This document shows positions 21,116 through 31,276 of a DNA stretch of 64,000 bases, in pieces; position 1 is the first letter of the stretch, and the number at the start of each line of letters is the position of its first letter. A program made the translations under genes and the position numbers. The notes beneath the pieces were generated by a model. That model ran no database searches. It had not been told where the DNA came from and saw only the letters and a program-made list of their open reading frames with translations. The DNA comes from Planctomycetota bacterium (GTDB lineage: Bacteria; Planctomycetota; UBA1135; GCA-002686595), in NCBI GenBank assembly GCA_012959785.1, contig DUCM01000020.1:1-64000 (forward strand). The letters run 5' to 3'.

Positions 21116-22813
21116 TTAGAGAGAAGTCTCCCGCAGGACCTCTTCGATGGTCGTGCGGCCAGCCATGAGGGCTCGGATGCCGCTTTCGCGCAGGCTCTGC
21201 ATTCCAGAGCGCAGGGCAATCTCGCGTAGGTGGCCCGAGGACTTGTCATCCAGCACGGCCGCTCTGATGGCGTCGTTCACGAGCATGATCTCGAAGATCG
21301 CCGTGCGGCCCTTGTGGCCAGTGTGATGGCAAGCTGCGCAGCCCTTGCCAAAATAGAAGCTGGCGCCCGCCAGGCGCTCGCGGTCGGCGCCGAACTCCAT
21401 CAACAGGTCGTCATCCGGTTCGAAGGTATCCTGGCAGTCGGGGCAGATGCTGCGCACCAGGCGCTGGGCCACCACGGCCTCCAGGGTGGCCGAGATCAGA
21501 AAGGGCGCGATGCCCATGTCCACCAGGCGCGTGACCGTGCTGGGTGCGTCGTTGGTGTGCACGGTGGAGAAGACCGTGTGGCCCGTGAGGCTGGCCTCGA
21601 CGGCCACCGCGGCGGTCTCTGCATCGCGGATCTCGCCGATCAGAATCTTGTCCGGGTCCTGGCGCAGGACCGAACGCAGGACCGATGCATAGGTCACACC
21701 GATGTCGGGGTTGACCGGCACCTGCACGATGCCCTCGATGTCGTACTCCACCGGATCCTCGGCGGTGATGATCTTGCAGTCGGGCTGGTTAGCCTCCTGC
21801 AACATGGCGTAGAGGGTGGTGGTCTTGCCCGAACCCGTGGGGCCTGTTACCAACACAATGCCGTGGGGCAGGCGCGTCAGGCGGCTCAGTTCGGCCCCCT
21901 CATCCTCGGCCAGGCCCAGGGCGGAGAGATCCAGGCTAACCGCCGAACGGTCCAGGATGCGCAGCACGCAACCCTCGCCAGAAACGCCCGGCAGGGTCGC
22001 CACGCGCAGGTCCACTGGCTTGTTATTGATCGAGAGTTCGATGCGGCCGTCCTGGGGCACGCGCGTTTCGGTGATGTCGAGGTTCGAGAGCACCTTGATG
22101 CGCGAGACCAGGGGCAGGGCCAGGTGCGGCGGCGGGGCCTCAATCTCGTAGAGCGAACCGTCGACGCGGTAGCGCACGCGAAACTCGTCCGGAAAGGTCT
22201 CGAAGTGGATGTCGCTGGCGCGGTCGGCGATCGCGCGCAGCAGCAGCGAGTTCAGGAGCCGCGCCACGGGCTGGCTGGAGGCGGCGGTTTCGGGGTCGGC
22301 CCCGGCCACGGCGGCGGCGGCTTCGGCCATGGCCTCGGCCACCGTGACCTCGGCCCCGTAGTGCTTATGCACCGCGGCCTTGATGCTCTGGGCAGAGGCC
22401 AGGGCGCCTCGCACGGTTTTGCCCGTGGAGAAGCCCAAGTCGTCGAGCACGGCGGTGTTCAGGGGGTCGGCGAGGGCCACGGTCAACTCATCGCCAACAA
22501 GGCTCAAGGGCAACAGGCCAAAGGCGTGGGCAGTGGACGAGTCTACCAATTCCAGGGCCTCCTCCGAGGGCGTCAGGGAATCGAGGTCGACGCTTTCGAG
22601 GCCCACCTGTTCGGCCAGAGCCGCCACGATGGCAGCTTCATCGCAGTGCCCCATGTTCACCAGGGCCTGGCCTATCAGGCCGCCTTGCTTTTGCTGCAAA
22701 GCCAGGGCTTCCTGCACCTGACCTTCGCGCACGGCGCCTTGACTCTTGAGGATCTGGCCCAGAAGCCGTCGCTTGGCCCGGGGATCCTGGGGGGGCTCGG
22801 GAACCTCGCTCAC
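21116..22813 (-). CDS. pilB: GspE/PilB-type assembly ATPase
   Basis: The 565-residue protein has an N-terminal MshEN-like domain (about 10-150) and the secretion ATPase (about 185-540): Walker A GPTGSGKTTTLYAM, Walker B GEIRDAETA, HTNDAPS, and the tetracysteine zinc motif (CPDC and CAAC pairs). It powers pilus or pseudopilus assembly from the cytoplasmic side. The GTG start at 22813 was chosen because it overlaps the stop of pilT (GTGA); an upstream in-frame extension overlaps pilT. Confidence 0.92.
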   Translation of the reverse strand: MSEVPEPPQDPRAKRRLLGQILKSQGAVREGQVQEALALQQKQGGLIGQALVNMGHCDEAAIVAALAEQVGLESVDLDSLTPSEEALELVDSSTAHAFGLLPLSLVGDELTVALADPLNTAVLDDLGFSTGKTVRGALASAQSIKAAVHKHYGAEVTVAEAMAEAAAAVAGADPETAASSQPVARLLNSLLLRAIADRASDIHFETFPDEFRVRYRVDGSLYEIEAPPPHLALPLVSRIKVLSNLDITETRVPQDGRIELSINNKPVDLRVATLPGVSGEGCVLRILDRSAVSLDLSALGLAEDEGAELSRLTRLPHGIVLVTGPTGSGKTTTLYAMLQEANQPDCKIITAEDPVEYDIEGIVQVPVNPDIGVTYASVLRSVLRQDPDKILIGEIRDAETAAVAVEASLTGHTVFSTVHTNDAPSTVTRLVDMGIAPFLISATLEAVVAQRLVRSICPDCQDTFEPDDDLLMEFGADRERLAGASFYFGKGCAACHHTGHKGRTAIFEIMLVNDAIRAAVLDDKSSGHLREIALRSGMQSLRESGIRALMAGRTTIEEVLRETSL

Positions 22814-23862
22814 AGGCGCGTCTCCATGTCCTTGGGGTCCTGGGCGTAGTCGAGGGCGCAACCGGGATCGATCACATCCCTGCGCACGAGATCGAGCAAC
22901 TGGTCATCGAGGGTCACCATGCCTAGACGCCGCGAGGTCTGGATGCTCGACTGGATCTTGGCCGTCTCGTTCTTGCGAATCAGGTTGGCCACCGCCGGCG
23001 TCATCAGCATGACCTCGAAAGCCGCCACGCGCCCCGTGCCGTCCTTGCGCGGCACCAGCACTTGGCTCACCACGGCGATCAGGGAGACCGAGAGCTGGGC
23101 GCGAATTTGCTCCTGTTGGTTGGAGGGGAACGCATCGATGATGCGGTTGACCGTACGCGCGCTGCCGGTGGTGTGCAGGGTGCCGAACACCAGGTGGCCG
23201 GTTTCGGCGGCTGTGATCGCGGCCGAGATGGTCTCGAGGTCGCGCATCTCGCCCAGGAGGATCACATCGGGATCCTGGCGCAGAGCGCGGCGCATGGCCT
23301 CGGGAAAGTTGGGCACATCCTGTCCCACCTCACGCTGGGAGACCAGGCCCGCGCCGTGGGAATGGTAGTACTCGATCGGGTCCTCGATGGTGATGATGTG
23401 GCGCGACTGGTTCTGGTTGATCCAGTCGATCATGCTGGCCAGGGTAGTGGTCTTGCCCGAACCCGTGGGGCCCGTGATCAAGACCAGCCCGCGCGGTCGG
23501 CGCAGCAGCTCGTGGACGGGCTCGGGCAAGCCGATCTCCTCGAAAGAGAGGAGCCTGGAGGGGATCAAACGGCAGACCGCCGAATAGCGGCCGCGTTGGC
23601 GGTAGACGCTGACCCGGAAGCGATTGCCGCTTTCGTGGGCCAGGCCAAAGTCGGAGGAGCCACACTCCTCGAGTTCCCGCCAGTGCCGCTCGTCACACAA
23701 CTCGCGCACCAAGGCCTCGCTGGTGGCATCGACGAGACTTTCCTTGGTCAGGGAGACGAGGCTCCCGTGGATGCGTCCCACCGGAGGCCGGCCGGGGTTG
23801 ATGTGCAGGTCCGAGGCGCCGCGTTCAACGATGGCGGCCAGGAATGTTTGGATTCCAGTCAA
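22810..23862 (-). CDS. pilT: PilT-type retraction ATPase
   Basis: The 350-residue protein has Walker A GPTGSGKTTTLASMIDWIN, Walker B GEMRDLETI, HTTGSARTVNRIIDAFP and the PilT-type AVANLIRK segment (classical AIRNLIRE), then the usual C-terminal helices. It has no MshEN domain and no tetracysteine motif, which separates it from PilB/GspE. PilT retracts pili in twitching and DNA uptake. It lies between two PilB-like genes, with 40 bases from the upstream one. Confidence 0.93.
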   Translation of the reverse strand: MTGIQTFLAAIVERGASDLHINPGRPPVGRIHGSLVSLTKESLVDATSEALVRELCDERHWRELEECGSSDFGLAHESGNRFRVSVYRQRGRYSAVCRLIPSRLLSFEEIGLPEPVHELLRRPRGLVLITGPTGSGKTTTLASMIDWINQNQSRHIITIEDPIEYYHSHGAGLVSQREVGQDVPNFPEAMRRALRQDPDVILLGEMRDLETISAAITAAETGHLVFGTLHTTGSARTVNRIIDAFPSNQQEQIRAQLSVSLIAVVSQVLVPRKDGTGRVAAFEVMLMTPAVANLIRKNETAKIQSSIQTSRRLGMVTLDDQLLDLVRRDVIDPGCALDYAQDPKDMETRL

Positions 23863-23902
23863 GTCGTGTCCGGGCTAGTGGGTTCTGTTCCTGACGAAAG
23901 GA

Positions 23903-25576
23903 TCAGGCTTCTTCCAGGCTGGGGGCGTGCTCTTCGCGGCAAACGCGTAGAACTTCAGTCACACTCGTCGCGCCCTTGATGACCTTGCGCGCGCCGTCGC
24001 GGATCAAGGGCCGCAAACTGCCGCTGCTGAGGGCCGTGACGCGCAGTTCATCGAGGGCCGCGCCGCGAAAGCACAGCTCGCGCAGCTCGTGATTCATCTC
24101 CATCAGTTCGAAGAGCGCCACCCGTCCGCGGTAGCCGGCGCCCTCGCAGGCTGTACAGCCCCGGGGGCGCTTGAAACGCTGGCCCTCCATCAAGCCGGGA
24201 TCGAGGCCCAGGGAATGCAGCTCGGCGGGGTGCGGATCGTACTCCTCGGCGCACTCGGGGCAGAGCCTGCGCACCAGCCGTTGAGCCATGACAAACTGCA
24301 CCGCGGCCGAGACCAAAAAGGGCTTGACGCCCAGGTCGGAGAGGCGTGTCAGGGCACTGGGCGCATCGTTGGTGTGCACCGTGGAAAACACCAGGTGCCC
24401 GGTGAGCGCGGCCTGGATGGCGATCTCGGCCGTTTCCAGGTCGCGGATCTCCCCCACCAGGATGACATTGGGCGCACAACGCAACATGGCCTTCAGGATG
24501 CGCGAGAAGGTCACACCGATGCGCGAGTTGACCTGGACCTGGTTGATGCCGGGGATGTGGTACTCAACCGGGTCCTCGGCCGTGATGATCTTGACATCGG
24601 GGCGGTTGAGCTCCGACAGGGCGGCGTAGAGCGAAGTCGTCTTGCCCGAACCGGTGGGCCCAGTCACCAGGCAGATACCGTTGGGCCGGGCGATCTGGCG
24701 CTTGAACCAGGCGAAGTCCTCTTCGTCGAAACCGAGCTCGCGCAGGCCGATCAGGCTAGCGCTGCGATCGAGCAAACGCATGACCATTGTTTCGCCGTGG
24801 TTCGAGGGCAGGATCGAGGCGCGCACATCGATCTCGCGGCCGTCGATTTTCAGGCCCATGCGCCCATCCTGGGGCTTGCGCTTTTCGGCGATGTCCATGC
24901 GCGCCATGATCTTCAGGCGGCTGATTAGCGGGGCGTGCAGGTGTTCGGGGTGTTCGGCGACATCGCGCAACATGCCATCCACGCGAATGCGCACCCGCAC
25001 GCGCCCGTGGCCGGGCTCGATATGGATGTCACTGGCGCGTTCGCGGAGGGCGTCCTGAAACATGCGCGTGACCAAGCGCACGATGGGCGCGTCGCTCTCA
25101 TCGTCATCCGACCCGCCCAGGCTGGCAGCCACGGCCTGTTCGGCGGAGCCGCCGTAGAACTTGGCGATGGCGCGGCGCAGGGCGCCCGGCGCCGCGAGGG
25201 CGCAGGCCACCTCGCCGCCCGTGGAGAAGGAGAGTTGGTCGGCGATCATGCGCTTGAAGGGATCGTCGATGGCGATGATCAGACGCCCGTCCTTTTCCAG
25301 GACCGGCAGGAGCCCCTGGTCCTGGGCGATCTCGGTGGGCACTTTGTCGAGCAGGGCGTCCGAGATGCTGAGGCCCGCCCGGCTGAGGTCCACGAAGGGC
25401 AGCCCCTCGAGCTTGGCCTGGACCCGGGCCACGGCGCTCTCGTCGGCGGCGCCGAGTTTGACCACGGCGGCCGCCAGGGACAGGTCTCCGCCGCGCTGCG
25501 AAGCCTGGGCTGCGCGCAGTTGTTCCTGGGATAGCAGGCCGTTTGCGACCAGTTGTTCCCCGAGGGTGCGGGTCAC
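23903..25576 (-). CDS. second GspE/PilB-type assembly ATPase
   Basis: The 557-residue protein from the GTG at 25576 (TRTLGEQLVANGLLSQEQL) has an MshEN-like N-terminal domain, then Walker A GPTGSGKTTSLYAALSEL, Walker B GEIRDLETA, HTNDAPSALTRL and a zinc motif (CPEC, CTAC). It is a paralogue of the ATPase at 21116-22813; two assembly ATPases with one PilC suggest either two machines or alternative motors. The upstream frame is open to 25786 but has proline/arginine-rich, non-homologous residues, so the shorter start is used. Confidence 0.9.
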   Translation of the reverse strand: MTRTLGEQLVANGLLSQEQLRAAQASQRGGDLSLAAAVVKLGAADESAVARVQAKLEGLPFVDLSRAGLSISDALLDKVPTEIAQDQGLLPVLEKDGRLIIAIDDPFKRMIADQLSFSTGGEVACALAAPGALRRAIAKFYGGSAEQAVAASLGGSDDDESDAPIVRLVTRMFQDALRERASDIHIEPGHGRVRVRIRVDGMLRDVAEHPEHLHAPLISRLKIMARMDIAEKRKPQDGRMGLKIDGREIDVRASILPSNHGETMVMRLLDRSASLIGLRELGFDEEDFAWFKRQIARPNGICLVTGPTGSGKTTSLYAALSELNRPDVKIITAEDPVEYHIPGINQVQVNSRIGVTFSRILKAMLRCAPNVILVGEIRDLETAEIAIQAALTGHLVFSTVHTNDAPSALTRLSDLGVKPFLVSAAVQFVMAQRLVRRLCPECAEEYDPHPAELHSLGLDPGLMEGQRFKRPRGCTACEGAGYRGRVALFELMEMNHELRELCFRGAALDELRVTALSSGSLRPLIRDGARKVIKGATSVTEVLRVCREEHAPSLEEA

Positions 25577-25858
25577 GGTAGAGCGGGGCTGGGGGCGGAG
25601 TGCATGCTGAGCGCAGAGGGTAGCGTCTCTCGAAGGCCCGGCAAAGAGCCAGAAGGCCTCACCTGACCCCCTATTCCACGCCTCCTTGGCCCTACCCACC
25701 CAGCTCGGGAGAGTTGCACCCGCTCTGCCCCCTGTCCGGGAGCCAGGCTGCCCCGCAGGCGCCCGAAACCCGAACGCGGCCCCCACTCCCGGTCAGGGAG
25801 CAGAGGCCGCTTTGGGCTGGGGGCTCGTGCCCCGAGGCGACGGGCCTACTTGACGGGC

Positions 25859-27328
25859 CTACTTGACGGGCCCGCCGCGGCAAACACCCGTGATCACCAG
25901 GGAGATCCGGGACTTGTCCGGGTGGTCCAGATTGATGAGCAGGGTGCCACGGAAGGAACCGGCGGCGTCGTCGGGCAGGCCCTCGAGGCGCAGCTCGATA
26001 TCGATAGCGTTCTTGCCGGTTACGGGACGCAGTGTGGGGGTGAAGAAGCCGCTGTATTCCCACTCGCGGAAGGTGTCCGTGCCCGGGTTCTGCAAGCCCA
26101 CGACGGTCACCTCGGGGGCGCCGCTGGCGAAGGAGAAACTGTCATCGTGGCACTCGATACGCAGGGTGCGCACCTGCACCTGGCCGGGACGCACAAGTCC
26201 CATGGAGAGATAGGCCGGGCTGAATGTGAAAGGTCCCACGACCTGGGCACTGATCATGATCGAGGCCTGGTAGGAGGGCACCTTGCCATCGAGGCCCACA
26301 TCGGCGCCGGGGATGGGGACATCGCTAGTCACGGAAAGGGAGCGAGACAGGTTGCCCTCGGCCGCATCGGGGCCCACGGTGACTGTCAGGTCCCAACGCG
26401 CCGCGCGGCCCTCGGCGTCGGGGTTGACCGGCACGAGTTCGGTGGAAGCGCCCGCCGGCAGGGAGGCATCATCCATTTCCAACATGAGCGCCTGGCCCTT
26501 GGAGGAGGACAGGGTGGCCTTCTTGACCACGATCTCGCCCACCTGCACTTGGCCAAAGTTCAGGAAGCGCGGCGCGATGTTGAAGAAGGGATCGATGTCC
26601 GCCACGAGCCCGAGCTGAATCGTGCCGCGCGGATCGTTGGAGAAGATGTTGATGCGCACATTCTGGTGGCCGCTCTTGTTGGCCGTATGCAGCTTGGCGG
26701 GGAACTGAATCCTGCGACCCACGGCAATCGGCTCGCCAAAGGTGTAGCGCTCCATTTCACCGGCATCGCTCTCGACGAAGACCTCGGCCACGGTGCAGCC
26801 ACAGGTGGGCTTGACTTGCTTGACAATCAGGTCCTCGGTGCCGGTGTTGGCTAGTTCGAAAGTGTGGTGCGCCACGGCGCCCTGCATCAGCCGACCAAAC
26901 TCGTGCTTTTCCTGGTTGAGCTTATAGGTCAGGCGCGGGCCATCGTCGTGGTCGAGCACCTTGGGCGGCATGACCTCGTCCACGCCGCGGTCAGCGAGGC
27001 GGGGCGTTTGCACGCCGTGATCATGGCCATCATCTGCAGAGTGCCCGGCGGGCAGGTTGGACTCGGCTACCGGCTTGGTGGTGGGTTTCTTGGCAGGCTC
27101 GCTGGTGGCCAAACCGGTGAGGGCGGCTTCAACCGGCTCCTCGCCCCCTGCGTAGCCGAGGCCTTCGAGGAGCTTCGCGCTCTCTTCGGAGCTGGTGCCG
27201 GAAGTGGCCGTGGGGGCTTCCCCCGATGAGCAGGCGCCGAGCATGAAAAGCGGCGGCAGAAGAGCGATGAGCCCGAGGCGCAGGGCGCCGAGGGGGTTCT
27301 TGAGGGTGGCAGGCTGGAAGTCAGACAT
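25859..27328 (-). CDS. DUF1573 domain lipoprotein
   Basis: The 489-residue protein has a lipobox (FMLGAC, Cys33), a low-complexity region (about 36-130) and a DUF1573 domain (about 135-220, with HEFGRLMQGAVAHHTFELANTGTEDL and the paired-Cys motif PTCGCTVAE). It continues with two or three further Ig-like beta domains to the end. DUF1573 proteins are surface-exposed or periplasmic and of unknown function, common in Planctomycetota and Bacteroidota. Its stop lies in a tandem duplication of CTACTTGACGGGC (25847-25872). Confidence 0.85.
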   Translation of the reverse strand: MSDFQPATLKNPLGALRLGLIALLPPLFMLGACSSGEAPTATSGTSSEESAKLLEGLGYAGGEEPVEAALTGLATSEPAKKPTTKPVAESNLPAGHSADDGHDHGVQTPRLADRGVDEVMPPKVLDHDDGPRLTYKLNQEKHEFGRLMQGAVAHHTFELANTGTEDLIVKQVKPTCGCTVAEVFVESDAGEMERYTFGEPIAVGRRIQFPAKLHTANKSGHQNVRINIFSNDPRGTIQLGLVADIDPFFNIAPRFLNFGQVQVGEIVVKKATLSSSKGQALMLEMDDASLPAGASTELVPVNPDAEGRAARWDLTVTVGPDAAEGNLSRSLSVTSDVPIPGADVGLDGKVPSYQASIMISAQVVGPFTFSPAYLSMGLVRPGQVQVRTLRIECHDDSFSFASGAPEVTVVGLQNPGTDTFREWEYSGFFTPTLRPVTGKNAIDIELRLEGLPDDAAGSFRGTLLINLDHPDKSRISLVITGVCRGGPVK

Positions 27329-27584
27329 CGAGAAACGGCCTGCTGGCAGGCGCTATGGTGGTGAGTGGAAAGGAGGCGCGGAAGGCCCCGGGGCAGTCCA
27401 ATGGCGGGGCCGGGGATACGAGCAGGCTCCTGTATCGGCGAGTGCGGAGCCCATTCTTTCTGTAGATTCCAGCTTAGTTGGGTCATGAGGCGGCTGGAAA
27501 GTGGCCAGAGAGTGTACACGGCCCGGGGCCGCCATGTCCGTCAGCGTCGAAATCGGCCCCAGATCGCCGTAGACTGGGCTCGCC

Positions 27585-28193
27585 ATGGCCTCCGGCCCTC
27601 TCTCACGCCTAGCCCTCGCGCTCGCCCTCTTGGCGGGTTGCTGCGCCACGCCTCCCGATGCGTGGGAGGTCATGGGTCTGGGCTTTCGCAGCCCCGAGCA
27701 AACTCTACAGACCTTCCAAGCTGGCGTGCGTGGCGATTTGCCGCGCCTGGAGTACCGCTGTTTCTCCATGGACTACCGCGCCCGCAAGGGACTCTCGCAA
27801 CTCGCCTACCGCGAACTCCGCGAGCGCGCCCTCTCCCCCAATCCCTGGTTCAAACTGGGCGTGGCCGGAGCACGCATCGTGGTCTCGGAACGCCAAGGCC
27901 CAGGCCGCTGGCGCCTGGTGGTGGAAAACCTCGGCCGCAGCTTTGAGTTGCTCCTGGTGGCCGAGGAGTTTTGGCAACTCTGGCAGGGCACTCTCCTGGT
28001 AGCCGACGAAGTCTTGGCCGCGGGCAGCTTTTCGAGCGCGGTGGAACTCCTGACTCCCCGGGGCGCGCCGCGCACAGTCATCGCTGGCGCCGAACTACCC
28101 GCCCACATCGCGCCCCTGGCCGACGCTCCTTTGACCGAATTCCGCGTGGCCCTGGAGTGGAAGATCGACGACATTTTTCAACTCGAGCCCTGA
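27585..28193 (+). CDS. hypothetical lipoprotein
   Basis: The 202-residue protein has a lipobox (LLAGC, Cys19). It continues with an alpha/beta region containing RSPEQTLQTFQAGVRGDLP, RLEYRCFSMDYRARKGLS and LTEFRVALEWKIDDIF. No family is recognised. The gene ends 30 bases before ppdK and shares its strand, so the two may be cotranscribed. It is divergent from the DUF1573 lipoprotein gene across a 256-base region that should hold both promoters. Confidence 0.72.
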   Translation: MASGPLSRLALALALLAGCCATPPDAWEVMGLGFRSPEQTLQTFQAGVRGDLPRLEYRCFSMDYRARKGLSQLAYRELRERALSPNPWFKLGVAGARIVVSERQGPGRWRLVVENLGRSFELLLVAEEFWQLWQGTLLVADEVLAAGSFSSAVELLTPRGAPRTVIAGAELPAHIAPLADAPLTEFRVALEWKIDDIFQLEP

Positions 28194-28223
28194 ATCTCCC
28201 CCTTTCCCTTTCCTGACGCAGAC

Positions 28224-31106
28224 ATGGCACGATCCAAGACGAGCACTGCATCCTCCGCCGCGCAGGCGCGCCCCTCCAAAACGACCGGCCGATCCAAAAA
28301 GAAAACGCCCTCCAAGAAGCCGGCAGCAAGCAAGTCAAAGCGCGCGGCCAGCGCCAGCCCTGTCAGTATGACCGAGCCCTCCCGTGGCAGTCGGCGTTAC
28401 CTCTTCAACTTTGGCGCCGACGGTGCCGACGGCGACCGCGAGATGAAGAACCTGCTCGGGGGCAAGGGCGCCAACCTGGCGGAGATGTGCAACCTGGGCC
28501 TACCTGTGCCTCCGGGATTCACCCTCTCCACCGAAGTCTGTCGCTATTACTACGACCACGGCCTGAGCTACCCGCGGGGCCTCGGCAAGGATGTGTTGGC
28601 GGCCATGAAACGGCTGGAAACAGCCATGCAGAAGAAATTCGGCGATCCGGATAACCCGCTCCTGGTGTCGGTGCGCTCGGGCGCGCGGGTTTCCATGCCG
28701 GGCATGATGGACACGGTCTTGAACCTCGGCCTGAACGACGAAACCGTCGAGGGCCTGGCGCGCTCGGCCGGCAACGAGCGCTTCGCCTGGGACGCCTACC
28801 GGCGTTTCGTGCAGATGTACAGCGAGGTGGTTATGGGCGTGGGCGCCGAGGACGAACACGGCCAGAGCCCCTTCTCCCTGGCCCTCGAAGAGCTCAAGGA
28901 AAAACGCGCCGTGAGCCTCGACATCGACCTCGATGCCGACGACTTGAAGGGCCTCGTGCAGACTTTCAAGGCCATCGCCCTGCGCGTGGCCTTGCGCAGC
29001 TTTCCCGAGGATCCCATGGAGCAGTTGCGCGGCGCCATCAGCGCGGTCTTCGGTTCCTGGAACAACGAACGCGCCATTCTCTACCGCTCCATGAACGACA
29101 TCCCCTCGGATTGGGGCACGGCGGTCAGCGTGGTAGCCATGGTCTTCGGCAACTTGGGGACAACCTCGGGTACGGGTGTGGCCTTCACCCGCGACCCCGC
29201 CAGCGGTGAAAAACGCTTCTACGGCGAGTACCTGATGAACGCCCAGGGCGAGGATGTGGTGGCGGGCCTGCGCACCCCCGAGCCCATCGAGCGCCTCAAG
29301 GAGACCTCTCCGAAGCTCTGGCGCGAATTGCAACGCATCCAGAAGCTGCTCGAGAACCACTACCGCGACATGCAGGACCTCGAGTTCACCATCGAGAACG
29401 GCAAGCTGTACATGTTGCAATGCCGTACAGGCAAGCGCACGGGCTTCGCCGCGGTGCGCATCGCCTGCGACCTGGTGCGCGAGCGCAAGATCAGCCGCGA
29501 CGAGGCTCTCATGCGCATCGACCCCGAGGCCCTCAACCAGCTCCTGCAACCGGTCTTCGACCCCGCCGAACTCGAACGCGCCAAGGCCGCGGGCCGGCTC
29601 CTGACGAGCGGCCTGAACGCGGGCCCCGGAGCCGCTTCGGGCCATGTCACCTTCAACGCCGCGGAGGCCGTGCGACGCGCCGGCGAGGGCCAAAAAGTGC
29701 TGCTGGTGCGCATCGAGACCAGCCCCGAGGACATCGAGGGCATGCAGGCTGCCGAGGGCATCCTGACAGCCCGCGGCGGCATGACCAGCCACGCGGCGCT
29801 GGTGGCGAGGCAGATGGGCAAGGTCTGCGTGGCGGGGGTTGCGGACCTCGAGATCAACTACAAGGCGAGCTCCTTACAGGTCCATGGTCGGCGCTTTGGT
29901 GAAGGCGAGTTCTTGAGCCTCGACGGCACCACCGGCGAGGTCTTCGAGGGCCAGATCTCCACGGCCCCCAGCGAGGTCATGCAGGCCATGTTCCATGAGG
30001 GCAAGGGCGCGCGCGGAGGCGGCCAGATCTACGCCTCCTTCAAGCGCCTCATGGGTTGGGCTGACGAGGTGCGTCAGTTGCGCGTGCGCACCAACGCCGA
30101 CCAGCCCGACCAGTGCGAGTTGGCGGTGGCCTTTGGCGCCGAGGGCATCGGCCTCTGTCGCACCGAGCACATGTTCTTCGGGGAGAACAAGATCGAAGCC
30201 GTGCGCGAGATGATCCTGGCGGAAAGCTCCGAGGCTCGCGAGTTGGCCCTGGCGAAGCTCCTGCCCCTGCAACGCGCGGACTTCGAGGGCATCTTCCGCG
30301 CCATGGGCGAGCGGCCCGTGACCATTCGCACCCTCGACCCGCCGCTACACGAGTTCCTGCCCCACAGCCCCGCGGCGATCCGCGCCCTGGCCAAGGACTT
30401 GGGGCTGCCGGCGAAGCGAATCGCACAAAAGGTCGAGCAACTCACCGAGCTGAATCCCATGCTCGGCCACCGTGGCTGTCGGTTGGGCATCACCTACCCC
30501 GAGATCACGCGCATGCAGGTGCGGGCCATCTTCCAGGCCGCCTGTCGCGTGGCGCGCACTTCAAAGAAGATGCCGCGACCGGAGATCATGATTCCTCTGA
30601 TCGCCACCCGCGAGGAGTTGCAGTTGCAGGTGCGCATCGTGCGCGAAGTGGCCGAGGAGGTCTTCGAGGAAGAAGGCCGCCGCATCAAGTACCTCGTGGG
30701 GACCATGATCGAATTGCCGCGAGCCGCCCTGACCGCGGGCGAGATTGCCAAGGAGGCAGAGTTCTTTTCTTTCGGCACCAACGACCTGACCCAGACGACC
30801 TTTGGCATCAGCCGCGACGATGCGGGCAAGTTCATCCCCGCCTACCGCAAGTTGGATATCCTGCCCGACGACCCCTTCTCCTCGATTGACCTGCCGGGGG
30901 TCGGCAAGTTGATGCAAATCGCCAGCATGGACGGCAAGGCTGCGCGCCCCGACTTGAAACTCGGCATCTGCGGCGAGCACGGTGGCGAACCCAAGTCGAT
31001 CCGTTTCTGCCACGAACTGGGCCTCGCCTATGTCTCCTGCTCGCCCTACCGCATCCCCATCGCCCGCCTCGCCGCCGCCCAGGCAGCGATTCGCGCTCGG
31101 CTGTAA
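28224..31106 (+). CDS. ppdK: pyruvate phosphate dikinase
   Basis: The enzyme interconverts pyruvate, ATP and phosphate with phosphoenolpyruvate, AMP and pyrophosphate. The 960-residue protein has the N-terminal ATP-binding domain ([30 protein letters not shown]), the swivelling phosphohistidine domain ([16 protein letters not shown], His523) and the C-terminal PEP/pyruvate barrel ([10 protein letters not shown], Cys916). A Lys/Ser/Ala-rich extension of about 50 residues precedes the catalytic part and is not typical. An internal ATG at residue 48 ([14 protein letters not shown]) could be the true start. Confidence 0.96.
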   Translation: MARSKTSTASSAAQARPSKTTGRSKKKTPSKKPAASKSKRAASASPVSMTEPSRGSRRYLFNFGADGADGDREMKNLLGGKGANLAEMCNLGLPVPPGFTLSTEVCRYYYDHGLSYPRGLGKDVLAAMKRLETAMQKKFGDPDNPLLVSVRSGARVSMPGMMDTVLNLGLNDETVEGLARSAGNERFAWDAYRRFVQMYSEVVMGVGAEDEHGQSPFSLALEELKEKRAVSLDIDLDADDLKGLVQTFKAIALRVALRSFPEDPMEQLRGAISAVFGSWNNERAILYRSMNDIPSDWGTAVSVVAMVFGNLGTTSGTGVAFTRDPASGEKRFYGEYLMNAQGEDVVAGLRTPEPIERLKETSPKLWRELQRIQKLLENHYRDMQDLEFTIENGKLYMLQCRTGKRTGFAAVRIACDLVRERKISRDEALMRIDPEALNQLLQPVFDPAELERAKAAGRLLTSGLNAGPGAASGHVTFNAAEAVRRAGEGQKVLLVRIETSPEDIEGMQAAEGILTARGGMTSHAALVARQMGKVCVAGVADLEINYKASSLQVHGRRFGEGEFLSLDGTTGEVFEGQISTAPSEVMQAMFHEGKGARGGGQIYASFKRLMGWADEVRQLRVRTNADQPDQCELAVAFGAEGIGLCRTEHMFFGENKIEAVREMILAESSEARELALAKLLPLQRADFEGIFRAMGERPVTIRTLDPPLHEFLPHSPAAIRALAKDLGLPAKRIAQKVEQLTELNPMLGHRGCRLGITYPEITRMQVRAIFQAACRVARTSKKMPRPEIMIPLIATREELQLQVRIVREVAEEVFEEEGRRIKYLVGTMIELPRAALTAGEIAKEAEFFSFGTNDLTQTTFGISRDDAGKFIPAYRKLDILPDDPFSSIDLPGVGKLMQIASMDGKAARPDLKLGICGEHGGEPKSIRFCHELGLAYVSCSPYRIPIARLAAAQAAIRARL

Positions 31107-31122
31107 GCCCCCTCATCCGAGC

Positions 31123-31163
31123 GGGCGATTCATCGGCCGGAATCAACCCCGGCGCCCGTTTTA
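31123..31163 (+). terminator. probable terminator of ppdK
   Basis: A CGGGCG arm (31123-31128) pairs with CGCCCG (31154-31159), with CCGG/CCGG available inside the loop, and TTTTA follows directly. It sits 17 bases after the ppdK stop, before the convergent LOG-family gene. Confidence 0.5.
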
Positions 31164-31276
31164 CTTGCCAGTTCCCATGCCGCACCCCGGCCTCTTGCGA
31201 CGCCCCCCCTCTTCCCCCGCAGCAACATCGTCGCCGTGACGGTCCAATAGACCCCGGGACGCGGGGGCCAAAAACA

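Noticed and set aside
18506..22849. Long plus-strand frames opposite the histidine kinase and pilB
   Set aside because: Both strands are open over long distances because of GC bias; only the minus frames have conserved catalytic motifs.
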